64,000 bases of DNA. Origin: Burkholderiaceae bacterium (lineage in GTDB: Bacteria > Pseudomonadota > Gammaproteobacteria > Burkholderiales > Burkholderiaceae_D). The position numbers and the translations under genes are program-made. Where the stretch lies: positions 1 through 64,000 of the forward strand of contig JARLJG010000001.1 in the NCBI GenBank assembly GCA_031291325.1, given 5' to 3'. The notes below the pieces were generated by a model. The model made no database searches. It saw nothing but the letters and a program-made list of their open reading frames with translations, and was not told where the DNA came from. This document shows positions 28,365 through 37,779 of this stretch, one piece after another. The first letter of the stretch is position 1, and each line of letters starts with the position of its first letter.

Positions 28365-30026
28365 ATGAATCCGCTTACCCTGCAAAGCATCGCCCAGGCG
28401 CTTTGGATGAAAGAGTACGACCGCGCGAAAATTCCGCCTCACATCCTGGAGCGGATCGAGAGCGAGAAAAATAGCGAAGGCGCCTATGCCGAACGTTTCA
28501 TCGGACGGCTTGATCAACTTGAAGCCAATCAATTGTCGTTTGTGCCCGCGCGGGCGGAACGCTACGCGCTGTTGCGCCGGCACTGCCTGGAAAAGGCGGC
28601 GCTGAGTCCGCGAGAATTTTATGCGAGTTGCTTGTTTCTCGGCCCGGAATCGATCACTGGCTACGAGCCGATTCCGCTCGATCCGACGTTCAAGTTTCCG
28701 GAAATCGACTTGCCGCAATTGAAGAAGCAACTGGGGTGGCACTTCTTTGTCGGAAACTTCACCGACGATGCCGGCAAGCACTACAGCGTGGAGCTGATGT
28801 TCTGGCAGTATTCGCTGCTGCCGCCGCCGCTTGCTGCGGATTTTGGCTTGAGCGACATCGAAAACCAGTCCCTCGAGCTGCACCTCGCAATCTGCGATCC
28901 GCAGACAGGTCTGCAATATCGCGCAAACACGGTCGTCGTCGCCGGTACCACCGGGCTGGTGGAAGTGAAGTCGAATCCTTTCACGTATCGACTGGGGCAC
29001 AACTCCATCGAAGGACTGAGTGCCAACGGCGATCTTTTCCCGGTCCGGCTTCGCGCTCGCGGCTGGGATATGGGCAAATCGCCCGATGTCGAGATTGAAA
29101 TCGATCTTTCGCTCGACAACTCGAAAGGTTATTTTTTGCAAGGCGAAGGCGGCTGCTCGCCCAGCGTGGATGGACTTGGCACCTTGTACTACTCGGCGTC
29201 GCTACTCAAGCTGCTCCCCGGGGCAGAGAGTTCCATTACCATTTCCGGCAAGCGCATCGCACTGACTGGCGGCAGCATGTGGTACGACCATCAATGGACG
29301 ACCGGTTTCATGCCGGTGGGAGCGCCCCAGCATGCCGTCATGCGTGCCGCAAATAATCTCTCGAAGGCCGCGCCCGGCGGCTGGGATTGGTTTGAATTGC
29401 AATTCCGCGCTACCCAAGCCATCGTCGGTCCAGGCGAAGTGCAAATGACTTTTTCGGCACTGCATTCCTGGGCGAACGAAGCGTTTTACTGGCAGACCGG
29501 CCCGACGCCGCCCGGACAAATGACCGTGCCGTTAAACGGCAAGTTTATCGATGAACGCAACCTGACCACCAATATCAGTGGCACGATGACTGTAACGAAT
29601 TGGGTGAAGAACGACACGTCGCCAAATCCGGCAGTCTATCCGCCGACAAATACCTGGTATCCAGCCGGCTACCGCTTCACGATCGATCAGGAACTCGCGC
29701 CGTGGCTGAAGGAGTTTACGCTGACGCCATTGATAGCGTCCGGCCAAACAGGATTTTTTGGGACTGGGCTCCAATACACTGAAGGTGGGGTCGTCATTCG
29801 CGACGTGGAAGGAAATGAAATCGGTCGTGGTTTTGCGGAGGGCACTAATTGGGCTCGCACGACAGATACGGTCGTCACTGCAGCCGGGCTGCCGGTGAAC
29901 GAGCAGACCCGCGCACTATTGACGCCGGTGGTTCCATCGGAGTTGCTGGTCATCGAAAGCGGGCTTTACTGTGAACTTGAACAGGCCGAATTGAAGAAGA
30001 TTCTCGCCGCGGCCAAAGGTTTGTGA
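28365..30026 (+). CDS. CrtC/AttH-like lipocalin-fold protein
   Basis: 553 residues with no signal peptide. The central and C-terminal parts resemble the lipocalin-like family that includes carotenoid 1,2-hydratase CrtC and AttH. The hallmark MWYDHQW (305-311) corresponds to the WxDHEW motif of CrtC, and MPVGAPQHAVM and DWFELQF follow as expected. About 120 N-terminal residues have no recognisable family and are helical. No carotenoid genes are nearby, so the substrate is unknown; a hydratase or hydrophobic-ligand-binding role is inferred. Intracellular location is unusual because many relatives are exported. Confidence 0.7.
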   Translation: MNPLTLQSIAQALWMKEYDRAKIPPHILERIESEKNSEGAYAERFIGRLDQLEANQLSFVPARAERYALLRRHCLEKAALSPREFYASCLFLGPESITGYEPIPLDPTFKFPEIDLPQLKKQLGWHFFVGNFTDDAGKHYSVELMFWQYSLLPPPLAADFGLSDIENQSLELHLAICDPQTGLQYRANTVVVAGTTGLVEVKSNPFTYRLGHNSIEGLSANGDLFPVRLRARGWDMGKSPDVEIEIDLSLDNSKGYFLQGEGGCSPSVDGLGTLYYSASLLKLLPGAESSITISGKRIALTGGSMWYDHQWTTGFMPVGAPQHAVMRAANNLSKAAPGGWDWFELQFRATQAIVGPGEVQMTFSALHSWANEAFYWQTGPTPPGQMTVPLNGKFIDERNLTTNISGTMTVTNWVKNDTSPNPAVYPPTNTWYPAGYRFTIDQELAPWLKEFTLTPLIASGQTGFFGTGLQYTEGGVVIRDVEGNEIGRGFAEGTNWARTTDTVVTAAGLPVNEQTRALLTPVVPSELLVIESGLYCELEQAELKKILAAAKGL

Positions 30027-30411
30027 ACACGGTCTGCCGATGTAGCGCGATACCCTAACGGGCGTCGCGCTTGAAGCTGTCGTCATTGAAGATGCCCGCC
30101 GCTTTTACGCAATCGACACAGGAGTGTAAAAGACTCGATAGCGGCGGTGAGATTGGCATGATTGACGCCGACAGTGTCGCGTCCGAGACACCACAATCCG
30201 CTTTGGGTGCTGCTACAATCCGGCATCTGCACAGCCCCATGGAAATTGGTATGACCTGCTCGGCCAGGTCTACCGTCACACTGAGCGGACCGATTTCGGT
30301 CTGGCAACGCGCGTTGCGAGCTTTAGCGTCACTTTCCTTTCTTTGGGGATTTCTACTGAGCGCGGAAACAATTACTTTTTTCAACAAGAATAATAACAAT
30401 AATAAAAATAC
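30027..30411. other. Intergenic region with A-rich leader of tatD
   Basis: 385 bp without a supported gene. A weak -10-like TACAAT lies at 30214-30219. The last 30 bases before tatD are an AAT/AAC-rich low-complexity run with no Shine-Dalgarno sequence, which would keep the mRNA start unstructured. Open frames on both strands here match no known protein and were not called. Confidence 0.4.
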
Positions 30412-31230
30412 ATGCAATTGATCGATATCGGCGTAAATTTCCATTCCAAACAACTGGCCGGACACACCGACGCCATATTGGCGCGAGCGCGCAAGGCGGG
30501 CGTCGCCACTATATTGGCCACCGGCACCTCGCTTGGTGCGAGCAACAAGGCCGTCGCGTTGGCGGATTCGCATCGCCAGGTGTATGCCACGGCCGGGGTC
30601 CATCCGCACGACGCCTCCCAATGGGGGGCAAGCACCGCCGTCGCGATGCAAGCTCTCTGGCAAAATCCTAAAGTGGTGGCGATCGGCGAATGCGGCCTTG
30701 ATTACAACCGCATGTTTTCGCCGCGCGAGGCACAGCGTGTTGCGTTCGAGGCGCAACTGGCGGGCGCGTTGTCCACGGGGCTGCCGCTGTTTCTTCATTG
30801 CCGGGATGCCTTCGACGACTTTCATGCCATGCTGCGCGAGGCTTCGCAGGCAGGTGCGCGTGGGGTCGTGCATTGCATGACCGGCACCCTGGACGAGGCA
30901 CTGGCCTATCTGGCGCTGGGCTTCGACATCGGCGTAACTGGCTGGGTCACGGACCTCGCGCGCGGCAAGGATTTGCGCACGGCAGTCGAACAGATACCGC
31001 TCGACCGGCTGCACCTGGAAACGGATGCGCCCTATTTGCGGCCGAAGACAGCGCCAAAAGGAGAGGGATTCAACGAGCCGGCGTTCTTGCCCTATGTCGC
31101 CACCGAGATAGCGTTGTTGCGCGGCGACGTTACGGCGGATGAAGTTGCGGCTGCTTGCACGGCCAATAGCGCGAGATTGTTTGGATTGCCGCCGATGGCA
31201 GGCGAAGATTCACGGAGCCGGTACGGCTGA
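30412..31230 (+). CDS. tatD: TatD-family metal-dependent deoxyribonuclease
   Basis: TIM-barrel hydrolase of the TatD family with 3'-5' exonuclease-type activity in known members. The 272 residues closely follow E. coli TatD proper rather than the YcfH/YjjV paralogues: DIGVNFHSKQ at the start (IGVN instead of HAH), AGVHPHDASQW, AIGECGLDYNRMFS, FLHCRDAFDDF and LETDAPYL. The start codon follows an A-rich leader without an evident ribosome site. No tat translocase genes are near. Confidence 0.93.
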   Translation: MQLIDIGVNFHSKQLAGHTDAILARARKAGVATILATGTSLGASNKAVALADSHRQVYATAGVHPHDASQWGASTAVAMQALWQNPKVVAIGECGLDYNRMFSPREAQRVAFEAQLAGALSTGLPLFLHCRDAFDDFHAMLREASQAGARGVVHCMTGTLDEALAYLALGFDIGVTGWVTDLARGKDLRTAVEQIPLDRLHLETDAPYLRPKTAPKGEGFNEPAFLPYVATEIALLRGDVTADEVAAACTANSARLFGLPPMAGEDSRSRYG

Positions 31231-31320
31231 CTGCTCCGTCTAGTCGGTACCCCAACGACGAAAGCCGCTCGCCTACTAGACATTCTGCGCGCGAGGCCCA
31301 TCTCGGAGCCAGTGTTGCTT

Positions 31321-31345
31321 GCCGCCGCAGCATCGCTGCGGCGGC
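31321..31345. terminator. GC-rich hairpin between convergent genes
   Basis: Perfect 10 bp stem GCCGCCGCAG (31321-31330) and CTGCGGCGGC (31336-31345), loop CATCG, in the 127 bp gap between tatD and the convergent cytochrome gene. No T-run follows on either strand, so it may protect mRNA ends or pause polymerase rather than act as a classical terminator. Confidence 0.45.
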
Positions 31346-31357
31346 CACGATGGCTCT

Positions 31358-32761
31358 CTAATTAGTCGCACCCTTCTTCCCGCCCGATGCTGCCTGCGCA
31401 CGGCCGAACAGGAAACTGAAACCGGTGGCGTACTTCACGCTTTGATCGGCGACTTGTCCATACGCATGACAGGCCATGCAGCTGCGCTGCGCCGCATGTT
31501 GCTCCTGCGTGACTTGCATATAGGTTTCAAGCACGGGATTGAGCAACTTGAGGGTATTCGGCTCCCCAGCCGAGCCTGCCAAGGGCAACGGCGCATTCTG
31601 CGGAGCCGCCGGCACGGCGGAATAGGTTCCGCGCGGCCATTGCGTGTCGATGAGCTTGTAGTACTGCCAAGGCGCCTGTGCATTGGCTCCCGCCACCAGA
31701 CTTTGCGCATAGTGCGTGACCGTCGCCGCATCGACATCGTCAGGCCAGACCTGGGTTACCTGCGTAGGGGCAGGCACCTGCTTGCCGTCGACTTTCGTCG
31801 GCGTATTCGGTATGGCATTCGACCCGGGATTATAGAAATTGAAGTTGCCGGCAGGGTGGGCCTGGTCCGCCAGCGGCGCGTTGTCGATCTGGGCGAAAGT
31901 TGCCCACAATCCGGCTGAATTGCCCTGCGCGTCGGAGCCGCCGCCTGCAAACACATGCAGCCCCACCAGTCCCACCGTTTGCACACTGCCTTTTCCACCC
32001 GGCGCAATCACGTAGGCGCTGGTGGTGAAGAAACGTGCGCCGGCGATTTCAGACTGCGACAATACTTTCCAGGCCGCCTTGATCTCGAAGGAGCCGACAG
32101 GCGGTGCAATCGCTTTCTTGGCCGCATAGCTCGCCTGCGCGTTGGCTTCGTACAAATGATTGTTGACGATGTAGTCGTATAGCGTCTTGTTCAACGTCAC
32201 GTCGTAGTACACAGGGTTGGTTTGCAGGTCGTAAAGCACAAGGTTGTCGACCTGTTCCGTATTGTGCAGCTTGGTTTCATCGTCGCCTACCTTGACGGCG
32301 TGACGCAAGACGTGCAACTTGCCGCTCCGTACTTGCGCCGCGATGGCGGATGGGATGTCGGCATCCGCCGTCCACTTTCCCCAAGGCGCCGGCTTTGCGC
32401 CTTTCGGCAGGAAGATTTGATCGGGCGAGGCGAAAGTTTGCCAGACCGTCGCGCCCGGCGTTCCGAAAGTCGCCTTCGGGTTCGGCTTGCCGGCCTGGCC
32501 GGCCTCCGCTGGCCAATTCAAGTAAAAGAAGTTCTGCCACATGTTGCACGATGCGATGCGGTTGATAAATCCGCCATTGCTATCCGGCGGGGTCGCCGTT
32601 TTCGGTGCCAGCGTCAGCAGAGGTTTGAGCAGCTCGCTCATGCACGGATTGGCATTCGTCGCGCTGGCGGACTGCGCCACGAATGGCAGCGAGCACAGCG
32701 CGCCCAGCAGCATCCCGATCGCCACACGCATACTGGCCCTTGCAGCATAATTTCGTTTCAT
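31358..32761 (-). CDS. Exported c-type cytochrome-like protein
   Basis: 467 residues with a signal peptide (basic start MKRNYAARASMR, core to about residue 32, cleavage near ASA). A single heme c motif CMACH (428-432) lies close to the C-terminus, preceded by TYMQVTQEQHAAQRS. The rest has no recognised domain and is rich in Ala, Pro and Asn. A GGGAGA ribosome site precedes the ATG; an upstream extension to 32869 was rejected. Periplasmic location and one covalent heme are inferred. It could donate or accept electrons for an unknown dehydrogenase. Confidence 0.78.
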   Translation of the reverse strand: MKRNYAARASMRVAIGMLLGALCSLPFVAQSASATNANPCMSELLKPLLTLAPKTATPPDSNGGFINRIASCNMWQNFFYLNWPAEAGQAGKPNPKATFGTPGATVWQTFASPDQIFLPKGAKPAPWGKWTADADIPSAIAAQVRSGKLHVLRHAVKVGDDETKLHNTEQVDNLVLYDLQTNPVYYDVTLNKTLYDYIVNNHLYEANAQASYAAKKAIAPPVGSFEIKAAWKVLSQSEIAGARFFTTSAYVIAPGGKGSVQTVGLVGLHVFAGGGSDAQGNSAGLWATFAQIDNAPLADQAHPAGNFNFYNPGSNAIPNTPTKVDGKQVPAPTQVTQVWPDDVDAATVTHYAQSLVAGANAQAPWQYYKLIDTQWPRGTYSAVPAAPQNAPLPLAGSAGEPNTLKLLNPVLETYMQVTQEQHAAQRSCMACHAYGQVADQSVKYATGFSFLFGRAQAASGGKKGATN

Positions 32762-33416
32762 ACGACTGTCTCCCTGGCGAATTGGACTAAAGAAATGGTG
32801 GCTGACCGTATCCCGCGTCTGTGCGCATTCATGGCGGACAGCGGTATTGACGCCTACCCATTGCAGCAACCCGCTTCAGTTTGCGAGCGAATTGCGCAGT
32901 GACAATATCAACATTGGAAAATAAAGTAAGCTGCTAAAGTTGACAGGGGAAATTTACGCGCCCGAATGGCGAGACAGATGCCCGTTGCCGTCGGGCGGAA
33001 AGGCGTTCTGCCCAAAATATCGGGCCTTTGGATTAATGGGGCGTTGTGGAATTCTTCGTTGGTAACACGCGACAAGTGGAGCAGCGGCAAGGGCAGCGTT
33101 TTGCGCATTAGATGGTTCGGGACCGCCAACCTCCCGTGCCAATTGATTTGCCAGGAATTTACACCCTTCGGAAGGAGGTAAATCAGTGGTAAGTCATTGT
33201 TTATAAAAAATTATTTTTATTATGGTCGCCTCGCAACCTCTAGATTGTCTCATTTAGGTGCTGGGGGAAGGCGGCAAACCTAGCGAATCGCTATGCGTAA
33301 AACAGTATGGGCAACTTCCCGAATGTGCCGCCTTTTCAGCAGGCTGGGACGGCTTGGTGGCATTGCCGTCGCCGCTTTGCGAAATAGAACACGCAAGCAA
33401 AAATGATTGGTCAATG
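32762..33416. other. Gene-poor boundary of the metal-uptake block
   Basis: 655 bp with no supported gene. Short frames on both strands match nothing known. An imperfect hairpin lies at 33158-33183 (TTTACACCCTT, loop, AAGGAGGTAAA), followed by a very AT-rich stretch (about 33200-33225). The base composition shift here suggests a junction between core and acquired DNA, but no att-like repeat or integrase was seen. Confidence 0.4.
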
Positions 33417-34067
33417 TCAGCTTCTCTCCAAAGAGAAATTAAATGGCTGCAAGGCCCTGGTACGCACCGCTATGCCGTTGCGCATCGATGGATTGCAGCG
33501 CCACGTCCGTACCGCGCTTAGTGCAGCCTCGTCCAAACGGGGGAAACCCGAGCTTGCTTTTACTTCGGCACTGGCAACCTGGCCGGCCTCGTCAAGTTCC
33601 AGGCGCAACAATACCTTGCCTTGTTCGTTCATACGCCTGGATTGCTGCGGATAGGAGGGCGACGAGTGCTCGCTGCAAGTTACCGCCAAATCTGCGGATA
33701 ACGCCGCTGGTTGCGGAGATGGTTGTGCCTGAGGCGGCACATCTCCTTCCGGCTGCAGCGACGATGCCGGCGCCGGGATGGTAGCAAGCGGACCAGTGTC
33801 CACAACCACAGGCACTTCGACCGCCAACGGCTGCGGCATCGGCAGCAAGAAATGGCGAGGCGTGAGCACTGTGAACGGTTCCGAAGGCGGCTTTGGCGGT
33901 TGCGGAGATGGCGAAGCGATCAGGCTGACCGTCAGCATAGCTTCTTCTACCGGAGTGAGCATGGTGCGACTACTCCATAGCGCGACCAACCCAGTAGCGT
34001 GGAGCGCCAGCACGAACAGCAGACCGGCCACCTGTTCGTGCCCTATGTTTGGCAGCGGCTTAAACAT
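33417..34067 (-). CDS. TonB-family energy transducer
   Basis: 216 residues: short cytoplasmic N-terminus, one membrane anchor (about 13-31, AGLLFVLALHATGLVALW), a Pro-rich periplasmic spacer (about 54-120) and a TonB C-terminal domain (about 135-216) with YPQQSRRMNEQGKVLLRLELDE and SSGFPRLDEAAL. It transmits proton-motive force to outer-membrane receptors and needs ExbB/ExbD, which are not in this window. Located 291 bp after the TonB-dependent receptor on the same strand, so probably dedicated to it. Confidence 0.92.
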   Translation of the reverse strand: MFKPLPNIGHEQVAGLLFVLALHATGLVALWSSRTMLTPVEEAMLTVSLIASPSPQPPKPPSEPFTVLTPRHFLLPMPQPLAVEVPVVVDTGPLATIPAPASSLQPEGDVPPQAQPSPQPAALSADLAVTCSEHSSPSYPQQSRRMNEQGKVLLRLELDEAGQVASAEVKASSGFPRLDEAALSAVRTWRCNPSMRNGIAVRTRALQPFNFSLERS

Positions 34068-34358
34068 GACAAATCGCTCGCTTGTACACGCAACAAAAAA
34101 ACAATTTCATTCACGTACCCTCAAACAGTTTCATATCGAGGCGGCCGCAACCGTCACCATCTGGTGCGGTTGCCGATTCCGACCACAACCGACAGCCGCG
34201 CACCGAAATACGTCAGATTGACGCCAACGACCAACGCAGGAATGACGATCACCCCCAATTCGAAATTGGTCCCCGGCAAGAGTCCGCCGACGGTGCTTCA
34301 GGTCGCAGCAGCGTTCTCTCGGCATTTCCGCCAGGGCGTTGACGTCATAGTCGATGCG

Positions 34359-36722
34359 TCAATAACGTGCGCGCAAAGTCAACATGAAATTTCTCGGTGC
34401 TCCATAAAAATTGTAGATATTCGGTGTGCCAACCGAGGCGTAATATTTTTGATCAAGCAAATTGTCGATTCGCAGGCTCGCCGAGTATATTTTGTCAAAT
34501 TGATAGCTGACGTTTGCATTCACTACTGCGTATCCAGAATCCAGTAATTGATCACGCCAGCCCCGTGTGCTTTGCACATTACTATTAGCCAACAAGCCTA
34601 AGCCGGCGCTGAACCCTGCAAGCGGCGTATCATTTTCGAAGTGATAATTGCCCCAGAATTTGAATTGATTCCTGGGTGTCTGAATAGAATAAGCTTGCCC
34701 CTGGAAAGTGGCGTTCTCGACGTACGTCGTCTCCAAATACGTATATCCGGCAGTCAAGTCCAGACCGCGCAAAGGTTTTCCTGTCGCTTCCAGTTCAACG
34801 CCCTTGCTTTCGACTTCACCGACTTCTATGTAAAAGTTTGCATCTGGATAGGCGGGATCTGGATACGCACGATTCTTGTCGCGCATATCGAACAAGGCGA
34901 TGGAAGCCCCCAATTTTCCATCAAAGAATTCGCCTTTGCTACCGACTTCATACTGATAGCCGGTGCGCGGATCCAGTGTCGAACCATCCGCCCTTTGCTG
35001 CGTTTGCGGAACGAAAATATCGGTATAGCTCCCATACAAACTAACCTCTTGAGTCAGCTTGTAAATAACTCCGCCGTATGGTGTGAAATGATTGCTGGCG
35101 TTGGCGCCCTCGACCCAGGGTGTTTGTGCCGATGGCGAAATACTCCGGCTTTCCGACTTGAATGTCGTCGTGCGACCGCCCAGCACAACAGTCAATGGAT
35201 CGGTGATGCTCAGGTTTATTTGCGAATACAGACCATATTGCTTAATCCAGGTTTCACTACCGGACGTATACTTAATAGCAGTATCGGGTATTTGGCTTGC
35301 GTCGCCGAAGACTACATTATTGATTACCGGGCCACTTCCAGACGTTCCCGAACTGTCATACTCCTCAGTATTTAGCCCGACGGTCAGGTTGTGCTTTCTG
35401 CCGAATAGATCAATGGGACCGTTGGAGTAAACGTCAAACCCGTCGCGCGCGTAATTATAGTCCCCTCGCATGCTTCTATAACTGAGCTCGTCCGTGATTG
35501 GATTAATGCTCGAATACGTGTAGGGGTAGTCGTAATACTGTTCCTGCTCCCGATGATTGAGGCTGGCCTTGACCATCCAGCTGTTGTCGAATCTATGCTC
35601 TACTCCCGCCGATATTTCCTTCGTTCGATAATACTCCTGCCCCCAATCTGGAACCTCGAACGTGGACTGCGACACATTCAGCAGCGGATAGACGCCGTTA
35701 TTCGGGTCTGTCAGATTGGTATAGGCCGGCAAGCCCGACCAGGGAGCCTGAACATGCTGATCCTGGTCGGAAAAAGAAAGCGATATCTTGGTTTGTGCGC
35801 TCGGGTCGTATTCGAGAGCAGCCAGGCCGAGCCAGCTATGGCTATGCGTATGGTCGTAGAAATATCCACGGTCTTCATCGGAAAGGACGAGCCGGCCGCG
35901 CAAGGTCTTGTCTTCGTTCAACGGTCCGGTGATATCGCCTGCCGCGCGATAGGTATCCCATGACCCGGCGGTTGTTTCCCAGGAAATTCCAAACGTGTCT
36001 TGCGGCTGTTTCTTGACCAGATTGACAATGCCGCCGAGATCGCCGACGCCGCGCAACAGGCTATCCGGTCCCCGTAAAACTTCGATTCGGTCATATATCG
36101 CCAGGTCGAAATTATTCGACGGGTTCAAGCCATTATATGACGGGACTCCATCGTACATGACGCCCAATCCATAACCTCGAGCATAGTATTGGTTGTTCAA
36201 GGTGTCGTTAGTGATGACATTGACGCCCGTCGCTTGTGTCATGGCGTCGGTCATCGTGACCATGCCCTGGTCGTCCATTTGCTGTCGGGTAATCACCGAG
36301 ACCGATTCTGGAATCTCGCGCAATGTGAGTGGCCCCTTGCTGGCAACGGTGGCCTTGTCTGCTTTGTAGCCATTTTCAGCCGTCGAAATCACTGCGACTT
36401 CCGGCCACACCTTGTTGCTCTGGTCAGGCGACTGCTTTTGAACGGCATAATTTTCCGGTCCGGTCTTACTGAATACGAAAGCGCTGCCATCCAGTAGCTT
36501 TCGTAGCGCATCTTCTGGCGTCAGATCGCCACGCAGTGATGGGGCCTGAATTCCTTTCAGTTGATTTTGATCGTATTGCAGGTGGATATGGCTTTGTTTG
36601 GCAAGCGAGTCCAACGCGCCTGCCAAGCTTTGAGCTGGAATATCTAGTGATGCTGCCTGGGCATAGGTTGCACCCGAGAAAATGGCAGCGACGAGAAGCG
36701 CGAGGCGCAGTTTTTTATGCAT
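34359..36722 (-). CDS. TonB-dependent siderophore receptor with STN domain
   Basis: Outer-membrane receptor of 787 residues: signal peptide (1-23), an STN signalling domain (about 25-95, LDIPAQSLAGALDSLAKQS), TonB box PEVAVIST (107-114), plug (about 125-260) and a 22-strand barrel ending in aromatic Tyr (LTLRARY). The plug and barrel resemble FpvA/FhuE-type ferric siderophore receptors. The STN domain normally contacts a FecR-type anti-sigma factor, yet no fecI/fecR pair is adjacent. The start has a good AGAGAGG ribosome site. Base composition is lower in GC than the flanking core genes. Confidence 0.93.
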   Translation of the reverse strand: MHKKLRLALLVAAIFSGATYAQAASLDIPAQSLAGALDSLAKQSHIHLQYDQNQLKGIQAPSLRGDLTPEDALRKLLDGSAFVFSKTGPENYAVQKQSPDQSNKVWPEVAVISTAENGYKADKATVASKGPLTLREIPESVSVITRQQMDDQGMVTMTDAMTQATGVNVITNDTLNNQYYARGYGLGVMYDGVPSYNGLNPSNNFDLAIYDRIEVLRGPDSLLRGVGDLGGIVNLVKKQPQDTFGISWETTAGSWDTYRAAGDITGPLNEDKTLRGRLVLSDEDRGYFYDHTHSHSWLGLAALEYDPSAQTKISLSFSDQDQHVQAPWSGLPAYTNLTDPNNGVYPLLNVSQSTFEVPDWGQEYYRTKEISAGVEHRFDNSWMVKASLNHREQEQYYDYPYTYSSINPITDELSYRSMRGDYNYARDGFDVYSNGPIDLFGRKHNLTVGLNTEEYDSSGTSGSGPVINNVVFGDASQIPDTAIKYTSGSETWIKQYGLYSQINLSITDPLTVVLGGRTTTFKSESRSISPSAQTPWVEGANASNHFTPYGGVIYKLTQEVSLYGSYTDIFVPQTQQRADGSTLDPRTGYQYEVGSKGEFFDGKLGASIALFDMRDKNRAYPDPAYPDANFYIEVGEVESKGVELEATGKPLRGLDLTAGYTYLETTYVENATFQGQAYSIQTPRNQFKFWGNYHFENDTPLAGFSAGLGLLANSNVQSTRGWRDQLLDSGYAVVNANVSYQFDKIYSASLRIDNLLDQKYYASVGTPNIYNFYGAPRNFMLTLRARY

Positions 36723-36788
36723 GGTTTTCCTCTCTATATATATTGCTTTTGGTTTTCATCAATTTTAAGTTGCATCAATGGGCATTAT

Positions 36789-37637
36789 TTACGGCCACGC
36801 AACCATCATCCGAGGTTCCGAGCCGCTTCGGTCAGGAAATGCCACCCACGGGATTTCCTTCAATCTGCGCTCGGCATCTTCGGTGCGACCGAGTGCTTGC
36901 AAGGCATACGACAAACGTATGCGGGCATCGTTATCGCGGGGATCGGCGGCGAGATCCCTCTCTGCGGTTCGCTGAATTTTTTGCGCATCCCCCTGTATTT
37001 TCATGAGATCAACGAAGCGTTTGCCAAACCAAAAGTTCTGGACGTCCAACAGCGGGAGGTTGCCTTTGAGTTTCGGATCGTCGTGACACGATTGGCAATT
37101 CTTCGATGGCCAATGGGCAAGTTCATGCACGATTTTTTCTATCGCCTGACGTTCCTCTACGATATTTCCCTCAAGTTCGGCGAGGCGTGCTTTTATCGCC
37201 CAGTACCGACGCTTGTCGCGAGTGTTAACCTGCTCGAAATCCTTGATTTGATTGAGTAGAGCATGAGCTGCGGCGAAATCGCCTTCGTTCAAGTACCCGC
37301 TTGCTAGAAGAATTTGATAGAGCGAAACTAGCGAGAACGGATCTTTCTCGCCCTTCAGCGACGATTGCCAGTCTCGATCTCCGATTCGCACTGCCGCCTC
37401 GCGCGAAAGCCTTACATACGTTGCGCGATCCTCGTCGTTCATTGCCGCAATATTCATGGCGCGCAATGTTGTTGCGGTTAGCTGAAAGTCCTTGCGCGCA
37501 TCCTTGCGAATTTGCTCAAGAACATCCTTGGCGCTGGGATCCGGTGGCTGCTTTGCATCTTGAGAATATGCCGGCAATGCCGCCATCAAGGTCAAAGCAA
37601 TGGGTGCCAGGCAAGCGTGGAAGTTTGCTTTCTTCAT
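36789..37637 (-). CDS. Exported TPR-like protein with a heme c motif
   Basis: 282 residues with a signal peptide (to about 25, AYSQ). One CxxCH motif, CQSCH at 181-185, suggests a covalently bound heme. Helical repeats follow (RTAERDLAADPRDNDARIRLSYALQALGRTEDAERR is TPR-like). Family not recognised beyond that. Its stop lies 66 bp from the receptor start and its own start is 4 bp from a small upstream frame, so it belongs to the same minus-strand unit. It might act in reductive release of metal, but that is conjecture. Confidence 0.75.
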   Translation of the reverse strand: MKKANFHACLAPIALTLMAALPAYSQDAKQPPDPSAKDVLEQIRKDARKDFQLTATTLRAMNIAAMNDEDRATYVRLSREAAVRIGDRDWQSSLKGEKDPFSLVSLYQILLASGYLNEGDFAAAHALLNQIKDFEQVNTRDKRRYWAIKARLAELEGNIVEERQAIEKIVHELAHWPSKNCQSCHDDPKLKGNLPLLDVQNFWFGKRFVDLMKIQGDAQKIQRTAERDLAADPRDNDARIRLSYALQALGRTEDAERRLKEIPWVAFPDRSGSEPRMMVAWP

Positions 37638-37641
37638 GGCG

Positions 37642-37779
37642 TCAGCAGTCCCGAATTGGCGGTTTGTCCGTATTCCCCGACACGGAGGTTTCCTTTAGCG
37701 TTGCGCCACGCTCCTCGGCCAGGGCCGCGCCGGCGGTGCATAGGCCGGACGCGGCGGCAGAATGTGGTTTGCGAATCAT
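37642..37779 (-). CDS. Small exported peptide or receptor N-terminal remnant
   Basis: 45 residues, too short to be found by length alone. It starts MIRKPHSAAASGLCTAGAAL, followed by AEERGATLKETSVSGNTD and ending PPIRDC. An AAGGA ribosome-like site lies upstream and the stop is 4 bp before the next start. The signal-like beginning plus ETSVSG, which resembles a TonB box, suggests the fossil N-terminus of a TonB-dependent receptor, or a genuine short exported peptide. Coding status is uncertain. Confidence 0.4.
   Translation of the reverse strand: MIRKPHSAAASGLCTAGAALAEERGATLKETSVSGNTDKPPIRDC

Noticed and set aside
30071-30421. 116-codon plus-strand frame before tatD
   Set aside because: No similarity, overlaps the tatD start and ends in an Asn-rich low-complexity run.
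32908-33181. Short frames on both strands in the gene-poor gap
   Set aside because: Neither shows a ribosome site, family motif or consistent codon usage.
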